A stretch of 64,000 nucleotides of DNA from contig CAIVQH010000046.1 in the NCBI GenBank assembly GCA_903907995.1, forward strand, positions 1 to 64,000, in the 5' to 3' direction. The translations under genes were made by a program, and so were the position numbers. The stretch comes from an uncultured Verrucomicrobiota bacterium. Its GTDB lineage: Bacteria > Verrucomicrobiota > Verrucomicrobiia > Limisphaerales > UBA9464. Shown piece by piece: positions 16,671-26,180 of this stretch. Every line of letters starts with the position of its first letter. Position 1 is the stretch's first letter. The notes under the pieces are model-generated. The model did not search any database. It was given only the letters and a program-made list of their open reading frames with translations, and was not told the DNA's origin.

Positions 16671-18320
16671 TCAGAGGAACCGGCGGGCGCGATAGTAACG
16701 GTGCGGAGTCGCGACCGGGGGTTGATCCGCAATGGTCCACGCCGTGCCGGGATAGCGCTGGGTGAAGAAGGTGATCCAGACAGTCAGGTCGTCGCTCGAC
16801 TGCAATTCGTACACCCGGGTGGGCTCCCCACTGAACAGGGCGTGGAACGAGCCATCCTTGAGGAAGCCGGCCGCGTAAATCACGTCGTCCGCGCTGACGC
16901 GGGCCAGCGGGCTCAGCACGGTGCCAAAGGAATTTCCGACCTGCACTGAATAGTCACCCGCCACCCCAGCGGGCAGATACGTGACTCCGGTGGCCCCGGC
17001 GATGGGTGTTCCGTTCAGCAACCATTGATAACTGGCCGCACTCGAAGCCTGAACCGTGAGTGCCCGGTTCACGCCCGGGATCAGCGAGTAACCCTCCGGG
17101 GGCACGATGATCTGCGGCAGGCTGTCCAAGGTCGTCACCGGTGTGCGATAGGTGGCCAGCGTGGCAATGCCGGCGGACAGCGGCTGCACGGTGGCGGTAA
17201 TGACCTCGTCGGAGGCCACCCCAAACGCCAGGGCGAGCGCATTCCCCAGCGGCTCATCGGTCCGGATCAGGAGGGTGCCTTCCGGGTTGAACTTCAGGGT
17301 CAGGAGATCCTTTTCGTCGGCGGTCCCGATCACGAGCAGGTTTCCCTCCGGATCAAGGCGAGCCCCGGCCCCAGTGACCGCCTGACCTGCACGCCCAGAC
17401 CACAGGCTCTGGCCGGCGGCGTTGAACCGGGTCACGAACAGGTCGGCTTCTCCCGTAGCTTCCACCTCGCCGGAACTGAGCACGGCAAATGTGCCATCCG
17501 GCGCCCAGGTGAGGGACTTCGGGAGGATCTGGAACTGCGGCGGTCCGCCCACTCGCGACTCACCAATGACCCCGCCCTTGGCGTCGAGCCGCAGCACGAG
17601 CAGGTCGAATTGTTCCTGCAATCTGGCGGAAGCGCCCGCGAGCAGGAAATTTCCTGTCGTGTCCGCCGCAATGGCCGCCGGACCATCCGCATCGAAGAAT
17701 CCGGCTTCGGCGTCGGGCAATGGGAATACCGCCAATTGGGTGCCATCCGCAGAATATTTGACGGTGGTAATGCCCTTGGCCACGAATCCCTCGCTATTGC
17801 TGTAGCCGGTGATATAGATCGCGCCATCCGCACCGACGCAGATTGCGGTCGGCACGTCGTCCACCTCGGCGTCGTAGCGGGCGGTCCAGAGCTCGTCGCC
17901 GTTGGGGCCGTATTTCACCGTGGCATAGTCGTTGCCATTCGTGCCCCGGGAGGTGCCGGTCACATAGATGTTGCCGGCGGCGTCCAGGGCGATGGCCCGG
18001 GGCTGGTCAAACGAGCTGGACGGGCCGTTGTAGGACTTGATCCACAGCTGCTTGCCGCCCGCATATTTGGCGGTCGAAAAATTGGAAGCCTGCCCCAACA
18101 CATGGCTGATCCCCGTGACGACAAGGGCTCCGCCCGAAGCCGCGCCGGCACTCGTATCGATGGCCGCTGCGACCGGCTGCTCGATGCCATCGCCCGTGCC
18201 AGGCACCGTTTGGATAAGGGTGGACGCCGCGAATGCCGTGCCTGTGCCCAGCACAAGGGCCAGCGAGAGCGACGACATATACCGGCGGGGCGGATTCAGC
18301 GGGGGCAGCTTGAGCTTCAT
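16671..18320 (-). CDS. Secreted beta-propeller (SBBP-like) protein with Ig-like domain
   Basis: A 549-residue exported protein starting MKLKLPPLNPPRRYMSSLSL with a signal peptide cleaved near TAFAA. Repeats of the form D-x-x-G-N-I-Y-V-T-G-x-S, with partners such as YATVKYGPNGDELWTARYD, recur from about residue 60 to 370 and indicate a seven-bladed SBBP-type propeller. Residues about 400-480 (QASSAASYQWLLNGTPIAG) form an Ig-like module common in PVC secreted proteins. It is the last gene of the DUF4331-TPR-HupE operon, 31 nt downstream of HupE. Function unknown. Confidence 0.8.
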   Translation of the reverse strand: MKLKLPPLNPPRRYMSSLSLALVLGTGTAFAASTLIQTVPGTGDGIEQPVAAAIDTSAGAASGGALVVTGISHVLGQASNFSTAKYAGGKQLWIKSYNGPSSSFDQPRAIALDAAGNIYVTGTSRGTNGNDYATVKYGPNGDELWTARYDAEVDDVPTAICVGADGAIYITGYSNSEGFVAKGITTVKYSADGTQLAVFPLPDAEAGFFDADGPAAIAADTTGNFLLAGASARLQEQFDLLVLRLDAKGGVIGESRVGGPPQFQILPKSLTWAPDGTFAVLSSGEVEATGEADLFVTRFNAAGQSLWSGRAGQAVTGAGARLDPEGNLLVIGTADEKDLLTLKFNPEGTLLIRTDEPLGNALALAFGVASDEVITATVQPLSAGIATLATYRTPVTTLDSLPQIIVPPEGYSLIPGVNRALTVQASSAASYQWLLNGTPIAGATGVTYLPAGVAGDYSVQVGNSFGTVLSPLARVSADDVIYAAGFLKDGSFHALFSGEPTRVYELQSSDDLTVWITFFTQRYPGTAWTIADQPPVATPHRYYRARRFL

Positions 18321-18351
18321 ACGAGGGAAGTGGGCTAGGTGTAAAAATCGG

Positions 18352-19509
18352 TCACGGGGTCGAGGCCCGGAGAGCGGCAGCGAGATAGAACATGCCGGCC
18401 AGTGACACGGCACCCGACGCCAGACGCAACGACGGCGAGTACAGGCGGGCGCGGGATTCGGTCTTCGCCGTCCAGCGGCGGCCGAGCAGTAGCAGGCAAA
18501 AGAGCGGGAGCGCCACGGCTTGGTGACCGGCTTCAACCCCCAGGGCGAAGCCCGCAATTGCGGTGGCCACGCTCGTGCCCGGCTGCGTCTGGAGCACATC
18601 CAATAGTCCGCCGGCGAAGCCCAGCCCGTGAAAGAGGCCGAACCCGAACGCCAGTGCCAGCTGGCCGGACTCACGGGCGCGTTGCGGGCGGATAACCGTA
18701 ATGAGCGCGGCGAGTACGATACTGCCGGCAATCATCGGCTCCACGATTCCAGAAGGCACGTGCACCCAGCCTTTGACTGCGAGGATGATGGTCAGCGTGT
18801 GGGCCGCGGTGAAGACTGTCACCACCTTGGCCAACCCCCACAGGCCCCGGGCCGCCAGCACCAGCGCACACATGAACAGGAGATGATCGTAGCCGCCCAT
18901 GATATGGTGCCAGCCATGCCGGAAAAAGGCGGCGAACACGTTTGGCGAGTTGGCAGTGTCGGCAAGTGGCGATTGCCACGCGACGATCAGCGGTTCGCGG
19001 GCGGTCAGCAGCCGGCCATTTTCAGCCGGGCTTCCTTCGCGCTCGATCCTCACCAGGTAGCTGGCTTCCCACGGATTGCCTGGCGCGAAATCGAACTCCC
19101 GCAACACATCCTGCCGCAGCGTCAGCGCGGTCGCATTCGCCGGGTGGAATTCAAATTGATAAACCGCCGGCAGGGCCGCACCGGGCCTCTGCGTAGCCGA
19201 AAGCAGCGTGCCCGGCAGCACCGAGACCCCTTGGAACAATTGCAGGTGCCGCAGCAGATAGCGCCCATGCTGCGCGAGCGGATCGGTTTCGCCCGCCCCG
19301 GAGTGGGCAAAGCTCACGAGCATCTCCTCCTCCGTTACGCACGCGGTCACCAGCGCCCGGCCCGGTTGCAGCGAAAGTTCGATGGCACCCTGTGCGACCG
19401 GGTGGGCGGCAACCCGCCCGACCGGTGAAAACGTGAGCAGCAGACAGGCCAGGGCGAACCACCGCGACAGCGGCAGAGGGCGGGCCAATGGGCTGAGCGG
19501 GGAATTCAC
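18352..19509 (-). CDS. HupE/UreJ-2 family membrane protein
   Basis: A 385-residue protein with a signal peptide (ALACLLLTFSPVGRVAAHP) and a periplasmic domain up to about residue 190. It ends in a multi-span HupE/UreJ_2 membrane domain with the His-rich motif HGWHHIMGGYDHLLFMCALV, then FTAAHTLTIILAV and FHGLGFAGGLL. HupE/UreJ proteins are linked to nickel or other metal transport. The start is a GTG at 19509 that overlaps the TPR gene stop by GTGA, a translational-coupling overlap that also gives the best signal peptide. Confidence 0.85.
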   Translation of the reverse strand: MNSPLSPLARPLPLSRWFALACLLLTFSPVGRVAAHPVAQGAIELSLQPGRALVTACVTEEEMLVSFAHSGAGETDPLAQHGRYLLRHLQLFQGVSVLPGTLLSATQRPGAALPAVYQFEFHPANATALTLRQDVLREFDFAPGNPWEASYLVRIEREGSPAENGRLLTAREPLIVAWQSPLADTANSPNVFAAFFRHGWHHIMGGYDHLLFMCALVLAARGLWGLAKVVTVFTAAHTLTIILAVKGWVHVPSGIVEPMIAGSIVLAALITVIRPQRARESGQLALAFGFGLFHGLGFAGGLLDVLQTQPGTSVATAIAGFALGVEAGHQAVALPLFCLLLLGRRWTAKTESRARLYSPSLRLASGAVSLAGMFYLAAALRASTP

Positions 19510-20714
19510 CGGTGAAAGTGGTAGGACTGAAAACGCGGATTCACGGCAGCGGCCCGGGCCAGCCATTGCTGGCCTGCCGTCTTGTCGCCTTCGGCCAGCA
19601 CGATCATGGCGGCGTGAAAGAAGAGCTGCGCGTCCTCCAGGCCCGAGGCCAGCGCACGATCCAGCAGTTGGCGGGCTTCCGCCTTTTCCCCGTTCAGATG
19701 CAGCGCCCACGCAAGCGAGTCGGCGGCGAACGCGGTTTCGCGCCGCGCAAAATCATGCCGGGCCCATTTGACGGCGGCGGGCGCATCCCGGCGCACGTCG
19801 CTGAAGAAGGCGGCCAGATGATGATCGTAGCGCGGGTCCTCGTGCTCAGCCGCCTCCAAGTAACCACGCAGCGCCTGTTCGTGCCACGGACGGGCAGCCT
19901 CCGTATCGCCAGACAGCTTCAGGAGGTCCCCGACGGCCTGCCGGTATTCCGGTCGCCGGGTGCGGTTGGCGAGCGTTTCAAACAGTGCCCGCGCCGCCGC
20001 CGTCCGCCCCTGCGCCGCCTGCAATTCGGCCTGGTGATCCAGCACCGCCGGCAATCCCGGGGCGTGTTGCTGCGCCTGCCCATAGAGGGCTTCCGCGCGC
20101 TCAAAGTCACCGGAGCGGAAACGCAGTTCGCCGAGTTGCAATTCCACCATCGCCAGCGTCTCGCGTCGCACGCCCGACGGAGCCTCGGCCAGCGCCTGTT
20201 CGAGCATCGTGGCCGCTTCCGCAGGATGGCCTTCGAGAAACCTCACCCGCGCCAGCCGGCTTTGGGCGGCCAGGCCGGGGACTTTTTCGGCGACGCGCTG
20301 GAAATCGGCCTGGGCCTCGACCAAGCGGCCCAATTCAAGCCGGACATCGCCACGCGCCGCCAGGGCGTCGGCCTGTTCTGGAGTCAATCGCACGGCTTCA
20401 TCGGCCCACTTCATCCCCTCGGCGAAGGCGTGTCGCCGCAGGCACAGGGACGAGAGCGCGACCATGGCCGGCACATATTCCGGGTTGCGGGCCAACGCCA
20501 TTCGCAGGGCCGCTTCTCCCTTGGATTCCCACTCCGTCAGGGCCGTGGCCCGGACCAGTTTCAGGCAGGCCTCGCCCTCAAAGGTGGGGGAAATGGCATC
20601 TGCCACATCGCGCTCTGCCCGGGCCGCCCAAAAGCGGACCTCGTCCTCCAACTGCGTCGCCTGGGCTGACACGGCCAGCCCAAGACACAGCCAGAGTGAG
20701 AGAGGGAACCGCAT
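19506..20714 (-). CDS. Exported TPR-repeat protein
   Basis: A 402-residue protein with a short signal peptide (MRFPLSLWLCLGLAVSAQA) and helical TPR units from about residue 60 to the end, for example ADEAVRLTPEQADALAARGD and FQRVAEKVPGLAAQSRLARV. TPR domains hold protein partners. It stands between DUF4331 and HupE in a tightly packed operon: 15 nt from DUF4331 and overlapping HupE by 4 nt. It probably works in the periplasm with those two proteins. Confidence 0.82.
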   Translation of the reverse strand: MRFPLSLWLCLGLAVSAQATQLEDEVRFWAARAERDVADAISPTFEGEACLKLVRATALTEWESKGEAALRMALARNPEYVPAMVALSSLCLRRHAFAEGMKWADEAVRLTPEQADALAARGDVRLELGRLVEAQADFQRVAEKVPGLAAQSRLARVRFLEGHPAEAATMLEQALAEAPSGVRRETLAMVELQLGELRFRSGDFERAEALYGQAQQHAPGLPAVLDHQAELQAAQGRTAAARALFETLANRTRRPEYRQAVGDLLKLSGDTEAARPWHEQALRGYLEAAEHEDPRYDHHLAAFFSDVRRDAPAAVKWARHDFARRETAFAADSLAWALHLNGEKAEARQLLDRALASGLEDAQLFFHAAMIVLAEGDKTAGQQWLARAAAVNPRFQSYHFHR

Positions 20715-20729
20715 AGGACACGCCCGGAC

Positions 20730-21893
20730 TCAGTTGTGCGGCGGAACTGCCTCCGCGTTGGTGTGCGGCGGGGCGAAAAACGGGAAATCCTTGAGGAACG
20801 GCACATCGTTGGCGCTCACGCCGTCTCCGGTGACAAACCCGTTGGTTGCGGCGCTGAGCACGATATCAATCACGTCATCCTGCGGCCGGCGGCCATTGGG
20901 ATAGCCGCTGGTGCTGGTCACATCCAGCGTGAGCACATCGGGCATGTTCTTATCCACGATGATCGCGGAGTAATCGACGTCACCGTTGATATTGGAGAGG
21001 TTCGTGATGGCGTGCTGGCGGTAGAGCGGGCTCTGCTGGAGCGGGGTCGCGCGGTTGAACTCATCCTTCTTCGAACGGGAGATCAGCACCGTGTTGACGA
21101 CCGGCAGGGCCATCGCGTCGAGTTGGACAAACTCGTCGGTGTTCCGATCAAAACTGCCGGGAGAAACGGCACGCACCGTGATTTTTTGGCGGCTCGTCGT
21201 GGACCAGATGTGGATCGGCTTTCCGGGGGTCTTGGTCAGCATACTGGCGGGCACCTCGATCCCCCAGATCGAGACGTTGACGCCCGCAAAGAAGTCAATC
21301 CCCGGCGGACGCGAGGTGAGCGGGCCGCCCGGCGTGAAACCCAGGGCACGGAAGATGTAAGTCAGGTCGAAGAAGAACGGGTCGTCACGCGGTCCGGCGA
21401 ACACTTTCACACCGTTCGTACTGGTGACGCTGCCATCGGCCGGACCACTGATCAGCTTGGTGCCCGCCGGCAGTCGCAGGCTGATCGCCCCGCCGCTGGC
21501 GATGGTGTCGGCATTTTGCACCGGGGCGGCCGGACCGAAAATCGTCACCGACTGTGCGGCCACCTGGGTGGTCGAAAAGGAGGCCTGAATGACCAGGTCC
21601 TCCTTGTAGTCCCCGTCGTTGTCGATCTTGAACTGGTAAAGGACATCCGGTGAAAAATCGACCGCTGGCGCGCCGCCAAACTGAAACGGGTTGACGGTCA
21701 TCCCCAGCACGATGTTCCCGTTGTTAGGGTTCACAAAGGCGTAGATGTCGTTGATGTCCGCCCGCGGATCCTCATCGATGGCCGGAGCGTCACGATGATC
21801 CGCCGCCAGAAGAGGGATGGCCGCCAGCAGCAGGACGACGAAAGAACCGCAAAGGGTGGCTGCAAGGGATGGGGAATGCGGTTGGGTCTTCAT
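20730..21893 (-). CDS. DUF4331 family exported protein
   Basis: A 387-residue protein with a signal peptide (CGSFVVLLLAAIPLLAADH) followed by the DUF4331 opening ADHRDAPAIDEDPRADINDI and YAFVNPNNGNIVLGMTVNPF. It is the first gene of the operon DUF4331-TPR-HupE-propeller. DUF4331 has no established biochemical role. The conserved HRDAP-x(n)-D-x-DI segment just after the signal peptide is rich in His and Asp and could bind metal, which would fit a HupE-type metal transporter; that is inference. Confidence 0.88.
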   Translation of the reverse strand: MKTQPHSPSLAATLCGSFVVLLLAAIPLLAADHRDAPAIDEDPRADINDIYAFVNPNNGNIVLGMTVNPFQFGGAPAVDFSPDVLYQFKIDNDGDYKEDLVIQASFSTTQVAAQSVTIFGPAAPVQNADTIASGGAISLRLPAGTKLISGPADGSVTSTNGVKVFAGPRDDPFFFDLTYIFRALGFTPGGPLTSRPPGIDFFAGVNVSIWGIEVPASMLTKTPGKPIHIWSTTSRQKITVRAVSPGSFDRNTDEFVQLDAMALPVVNTVLISRSKKDEFNRATPLQQSPLYRQHAITNLSNINGDVDYSAIIVDKNMPDVLTLDVTSTSGYPNGRRPQDDVIDIVLSAATNGFVTGDGVSANDVPFLKDFPFFAPPHTNAEAVPPHN

Positions 21894-21984
21894 TTCTCAG
21901 ATACGAAAGCCTCAACCGCTCAGCAAACTCAAGGCCATTCCAAGCAAACGCAGCCCCTGACCGCCAATCGCCCGAAAAAGCTCC

Positions 21985-23067
21985 TCAGACCCCGCACTGC
22001 GCCTGATGCCGGAGCGCGTGATCGACCAGCACCAGCGCGGTCATCGCCTCGACCATCGGCACGGCGCGGGGAAGCACGCAGGCATCGTGACGCCCCCGCG
22101 GTTTGAGTGTCGTGTTTTGCAACTTCACATCCACGGTCTCCTGTTCGTGGAAGACCGTCGCGGTCGGCTTGAAAGCCACGCGGAAATAGATGGTCTCGCC
22201 ATTGGCGATACCCCCCTGCACGCCACCGCTGCGGTTGGTGAGTGTGCGCACCCGGCCATCCACGTTACGGAAGATGTCGTTGTGCTGGGTCCCCGTCAGC
22301 GTGACGCCGCCAAAGCCGGAACCGATGTCGAATCCTTTGGTGGCCGGCAGCGAAAGCATGGCTTTGGCGAGATCAGCCTCCAACCGGTCGAAAACCGGTT
22401 CGCCCCAGCCGACTGGCACGCCGCGGGCCACGCCGAGAATAATCCCTCCCACGCTGTCGCCGGCCGAGCGCGTCGCCTCGATCAGCTCGATCATCCGCTC
22501 CGCCACCGCTGCATCGGGGCAGCGGATGATGTTCGACTCGGCCTGGTCGGCGGTGAACTGCTCCGGGTCCACGACCGCCACGAGATCCTTCACCTGCGTC
22601 ACACATGCCAGCACTTCCACGCCCCAGCGTTCACGCAGGAGCTTCTTGGCGACAGCTCCCGCCGCGACCCGGCCGATGGTTTCCCGTGCGCTCGTGCGCC
22701 CGCCGCCCGGCCAGGCACGGATGCCATACTTGGCCTGGTAGGTGTAGTCGGCGTGCGACGGCCGGAACTTCTCCGCCATCTCGTTGTAGGCGTCCGAACG
22801 CTGGTCCTCGTTCTTCACCCACATCGAAATCGGCGTGCCCAGCGTGCGCCCCTCAAAGGTGCCCGACAGGATCTGCACCGTGTCGGACTCCTTGCGGGGG
22901 GTGACGATCTTCGACTGGCCGGGCCGGCGCCGGTCGAGGTCCGGCTGGATATCGGACTCGGTCAGCGCGAGCCGGGGCGGACAGCCATCAAGCACGACGC
23001 CGACGCCCCCGCCATGGGATTCCCCCCAGGTGGTGATGCGGAAAAGCTGGCCAAAAGTGTTGCCCAT
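21985..23067 (-). CDS. aroC: Chorismate synthase
   Basis: A 360-residue protein beginning [20 protein letters not shown], the canonical AroC start (FMN-binding GESHG). Other signatures are [36 protein letters not shown] and the family C-terminal [11 protein letters not shown] block. It converts EPSP to chorismate with reduced FMN in the shikimate pathway. Length matches the family. Standalone gene; the 91 nt to DUF4331 on one side and 136 nt to the secreted gene on the other contain nothing I recognise. Confidence 0.95.
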   Translation of the reverse strand: MGNTFGQLFRITTWGESHGGGVGVVLDGCPPRLALTESDIQPDLDRRRPGQSKIVTPRKESDTVQILSGTFEGRTLGTPISMWVKNEDQRSDAYNEMAEKFRPSHADYTYQAKYGIRAWPGGGRTSARETIGRVAAGAVAKKLLRERWGVEVLACVTQVKDLVAVVDPEQFTADQAESNIIRCPDAAVAERMIELIEATRSAGDSVGGIILGVARGVPVGWGEPVFDRLEADLAKAMLSLPATKGFDIGSGFGGVTLTGTQHNDIFRNVDGRVRTLTNRSGGVQGGIANGETIYFRVAFKPTATVFHEQETVDVKLQNTTLKPRGRHDACVLPRAVPMVEAMTALVLVDHALRHQAQCGV

Positions 23068-23203
23068 CGGTCCGGTGAGAATGGGCTAAATCCGTCCGGA
23101 GAAAAAGCGCGATCCGCAGGTGCATTGCCCCTGCGGCAGCCAACCGCTTCTGCCGACCGGCCTTCCCCGTTGAGTTCCGCCAACGCTCCGGCAACCTCAC
23201 CGC

Positions 23204-24421
23204 ATGTCAATCACCCGGGTAGTTGTTCTCAGCACGATGCTCGCATTTGCGTCGGCGGCTCCAACGCGCGCGGACGGGGGAACGCGCTTCGTCCAGGACC
23301 GGTTCGGCATCGGTTTCTGGGTTGCCCCACAGACGGATCAGGATCTCGACGCGCGCTATGCGGAGATCGCCGAAGCGAACTTCACGTTCGTCATCGGGCT
23401 CTGCGGTGGCAAAGCGCCAGTCCCCGCCGAAGAGCAGCTTCGACTACTCGAAAAACATGGGCTCAAGGCACTCACTGCACCCGGCTCCACGCCTACGGCT
23501 CAGTTGCCGACTGGTCCCGCGCTCTGGGGCTATTCGGTGATGGACGAGCCCAACGCCACGCAGTTCCCCGAACTGAGGAAATCGGTGGACGCAATCCGGC
23601 AGGCCCGGCCCGGCAGGCTGGCCTACATCAATATCTTCCCCGACTACGCCACGCCGGAGCAGCTCGGGACCAAGGATTACGACGAATACGTCAGCCGCTT
23701 CCTGGCCGAGGTGCGCCCGGATGTGCTGAGCATGGATCACTATCCGATTTTCCGTCCCGAAGCAGACGGACGCGATGGCTACCGCCGCAATCTGGCCGTG
23801 ATGCGCCGGGAATCGCTGAAGGCCGGCATCCCCTTCTGGAATTTCTTCAACACCATGCCCTACGGCCCGCACACCGACCCGACCGAGGCGCAGCTTCGCT
23901 GGCAGATTTTCACGTCACTCGCCTATGGGGCCAAGGGTGTGATGTATTTCTGCTACTGGACACCGCGCGGTGACGAGTTCCCCAAGGGCGGCGCGATCCT
24001 GACCGCTGACGGGCGGCGCACGCGCCATTACGAAGAGGCGAAGCGCATCAACGCCGGCCTGAAAAATTGGGGTCCGACGCTAATGCAACTGACCAGCACC
24101 GGCGTTGAGCGGGTGAAATCGAAAGGCACAGCGGTGGTGGTACCCGGCGACGGCCCGCTGCGCTCGATCAGCGAAGGTGATTACCTCGTGGGCACCTTTC
24201 GGCATGCCGATGGCCGCCGCGCGGTGCTGTTAAACAACCACCACTTCGCCTATAGCGCCTGGCCCACGGTGGTCTTCGATGTGGACCCGGCGCGCGTCCT
24301 CGAAGTCAGCCCGAAGTCCGGACGCGCCGAACCGGTTGTGGACGACAGCCCCGACCTACCGGGCTTGCAAATATCGCTCGATGCCGGGGAAGGACGCCTG
24401 TTCCTGCTGCCGCCCAAATGA
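23204..24421 (+). CDS. Secreted glycoside-hydrolase-like TIM-barrel protein
   Basis: A 405-residue protein with a signal peptide (VVVLSTMLAFASAAPTRADG). The body has barrel-like strand motifs: FGIGFWVAPQ, LWGYSVMDEPNATQF (a conserved DEP at a strand end, as in clan-A glycosidases), VLSMDHYPIF and GVMYFCYWTPRG. The C-terminal 110 residues (VGTFRHADGRRAVLLNNHHF) look like a beta-sandwich domain typical after glycosidase barrels. Specific activity cannot be assigned. It is convergent with the GlcG-type gene; their stop codons lie 6 nt apart inside a short inverted repeat. Confidence 0.65.
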   Translation: MSITRVVVLSTMLAFASAAPTRADGGTRFVQDRFGIGFWVAPQTDQDLDARYAEIAEANFTFVIGLCGGKAPVPAEEQLRLLEKHGLKALTAPGSTPTAQLPTGPALWGYSVMDEPNATQFPELRKSVDAIRQARPGRLAYINIFPDYATPEQLGTKDYDEYVSRFLAEVRPDVLSMDHYPIFRPEADGRDGYRRNLAVMRRESLKAGIPFWNFFNTMPYGPHTDPTEAQLRWQIFTSLAYGAKGVMYFCYWTPRGDEFPKGGAILTADGRRTRHYEEAKRINAGLKNWGPTLMQLTSTGVERVKSKGTAVVVPGDGPLRSISEGDYLVGTFRHADGRRAVLLNNHHFAYSAWPTVVFDVDPARVLEVSPKSGRAEPVVDDSPDLPGLQISLDAGEGRLFLLPPK

Positions 24422-24427
24422 TCTCGA

Positions 24428-26137
24428 TCACAGCGCGGGATTGCGCGGGAACTTCGCGTAGGGCAGCCGCGCCCCGCGGTAGCTGAAGCGGTCAGCACGG
24501 ATGTCGAGCGGCGCGAGAAAATTCGCCGTCGCGCTGGCGGCCACGATGTCGTCCTGGTCGATGCCATCGCCGGACACACCCACCGCCCCGATCAGGACGC
24601 CGTTGCGGTATAGCGGGAAGCCGCCTGGGAAGATCGTGATGCCATTGGGCAGGTTCGGATCGAGCGGCACGCGCGCCAGCGGCAGCCGGGTCGGATCCGT
24701 GACGATGGCGTCGTTGAGCGGGTTTTGGACGTTGTAGTTGAAGTTGTCGAACCGCTCCTGCAGCCCGAGAAATATGCCCGGCTGGGTGTTGATGATGCCG
24801 GGCGGATAAAATTTCTGGGCGAGGAAACCCACGGTGCGCGAGCTAAATGCCCGGGTGTCGTCAGAGAAGAAAAGCGCGGTGCGGGCTTTCTGCGCCGCCA
24901 CGTCCCAGGAGAAACGCGTGGCGTCGGGCGAGGTGCAGAAGGTGCCGAGCACCGGCGGCGGTGCCCCGTCCTGGTTCGGATTGGCCACCACGGAGATGAA
25001 GCACTGCATCTGCCGGCCGCGCGGCAGACGGATGCCACCCCGGGTTGTGCGGGCGCGATTGGCCCCGAGGTCGAGGATGGCACGAACCTCCGCCGCAGTG
25101 AGCCGGGCCTGCCCGCGGATCGTGTCATTGGACGCATCGGCATCGTGCAATGCGGGATCGTCCATGATCGGCTGACGCAGTTCGCCATTCACGCCACCCA
25201 GGGTGAGCGGCGGATACTCGACCGGTGGCGGAGCCACAATGGGATAGGCCGGTACGGGATAGCTGACCTGGTCGAGCGGCCGGACCACCTTGGCCGGTAC
25301 CGGGTCGCTGTAGATGTAGGCGAGCGAAATGCCCCCGACAAAGACCTTGCTGCCCCAGAAACGGCGATCCGGCGCAAAACCCACCTGGCCGGCCAGGGCG
25401 ACTTCCTCGTCCACATCCGGGTCAACGACGGACTCAGGGCTGATGTTCAGTTCGTAGAAGAGGGTGTTGGTGACGAGCATGGCCACCGTCGCCTTCGTCG
25501 CACCGAAGGTGATCAGCTTCGTTTCCAGCCGTGCGCCCATGTCCTCGTCGCCGGAAACCCCAAGGCCACCGACCAGCACCCCGTTCTTGTAGAGCGGCAC
25601 TCCACCCGCAGCGCCGGTCAGGCCACCGGTAATCAGCGGCGGCAGGGCCTTGCCATTGATCCCGTTCGTCTGGGAGGGATCGTAGGTGGACGGATCCTTG
25701 AGGCGGTTGACGTCGCTGCCGCTGAGGTTCGAGAAATTGACCCCGACGAGCGGGCCGTTCGGTGCATTTTCGATCCCGACGGGGAAGTGCTGCTGCACGA
25801 TGTAGCCGGCGGTCCGGGAAGAGAAGGCGTGCTGGGAGCTGCTCAGATAGGATGCCGTGCCAGCCCGGCACATGGCGTTACGCAGCTGCGCGGCAAACGT
25901 CCGGTTGGTGGCGGAATTGGGGTCCACCGTACGCACACCCACGATGTAGCCCTCACGGTCCGCCACCGCGATGACGGCATTCTGACTGACGGGATTGTTG
26001 GTGTATTCCAGCGCCTTGCTGGCCGCCTGAGCGAGGATCTGGGCGATCTCGTTTGTGGTGAGACGCTCGGTGGCAAAAGTGCTCAGACCGGAGACGGCCA
26101 GTCCCCCGGAAAGAATTGCACAGGCAAGCCGTTTCAC
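24428..26137 (-). CDS. Tandem GlcG/HbpS haem-binding-domain protein
   Basis: A 569-residue exported protein (signal MKRLACAILSGGLAVSGLST). It contains two copies of the GlcG/HbpS (DUF336) fold. Copy one spans about residues 27-245 (AVIAVADREGYIVGVRTVDP, GGVPLYKNGVLVGGLGVSGD) and copy two about 330-540 (FISVVANPNQDG, GGFPLYRNGVLIGAVGVSGD). HbpS-type domains bind haem in some bacteria. Both copies carry a shared AFSSRTxGx insertion. The gene is divergent from the outer-membrane/multihaem operon with only 43 nt between starts, so coregulation is likely. Confidence 0.82.
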   Translation of the reverse strand: MKRLACAILSGGLAVSGLSTFATERLTTNEIAQILAQAASKALEYTNNPVSQNAVIAVADREGYIVGVRTVDPNSATNRTFAAQLRNAMCRAGTASYLSSSQHAFSSRTAGYIVQQHFPVGIENAPNGPLVGVNFSNLSGSDVNRLKDPSTYDPSQTNGINGKALPPLITGGLTGAAGGVPLYKNGVLVGGLGVSGDEDMGARLETKLITFGATKATVAMLVTNTLFYELNISPESVVDPDVDEEVALAGQVGFAPDRRFWGSKVFVGGISLAYIYSDPVPAKVVRPLDQVSYPVPAYPIVAPPPVEYPPLTLGGVNGELRQPIMDDPALHDADASNDTIRGQARLTAAEVRAILDLGANRARTTRGGIRLPRGRQMQCFISVVANPNQDGAPPPVLGTFCTSPDATRFSWDVAAQKARTALFFSDDTRAFSSRTVGFLAQKFYPPGIINTQPGIFLGLQERFDNFNYNVQNPLNDAIVTDPTRLPLARVPLDPNLPNGITIFPGGFPLYRNGVLIGAVGVSGDGIDQDDIVAASATANFLAPLDIRADRFSYRGARLPYAKFPRNPAL

Positions 26138-26180
26138 GCTGGAATCCTAGCGATGCCTTCAGTATCACAACCAGCAGAAA

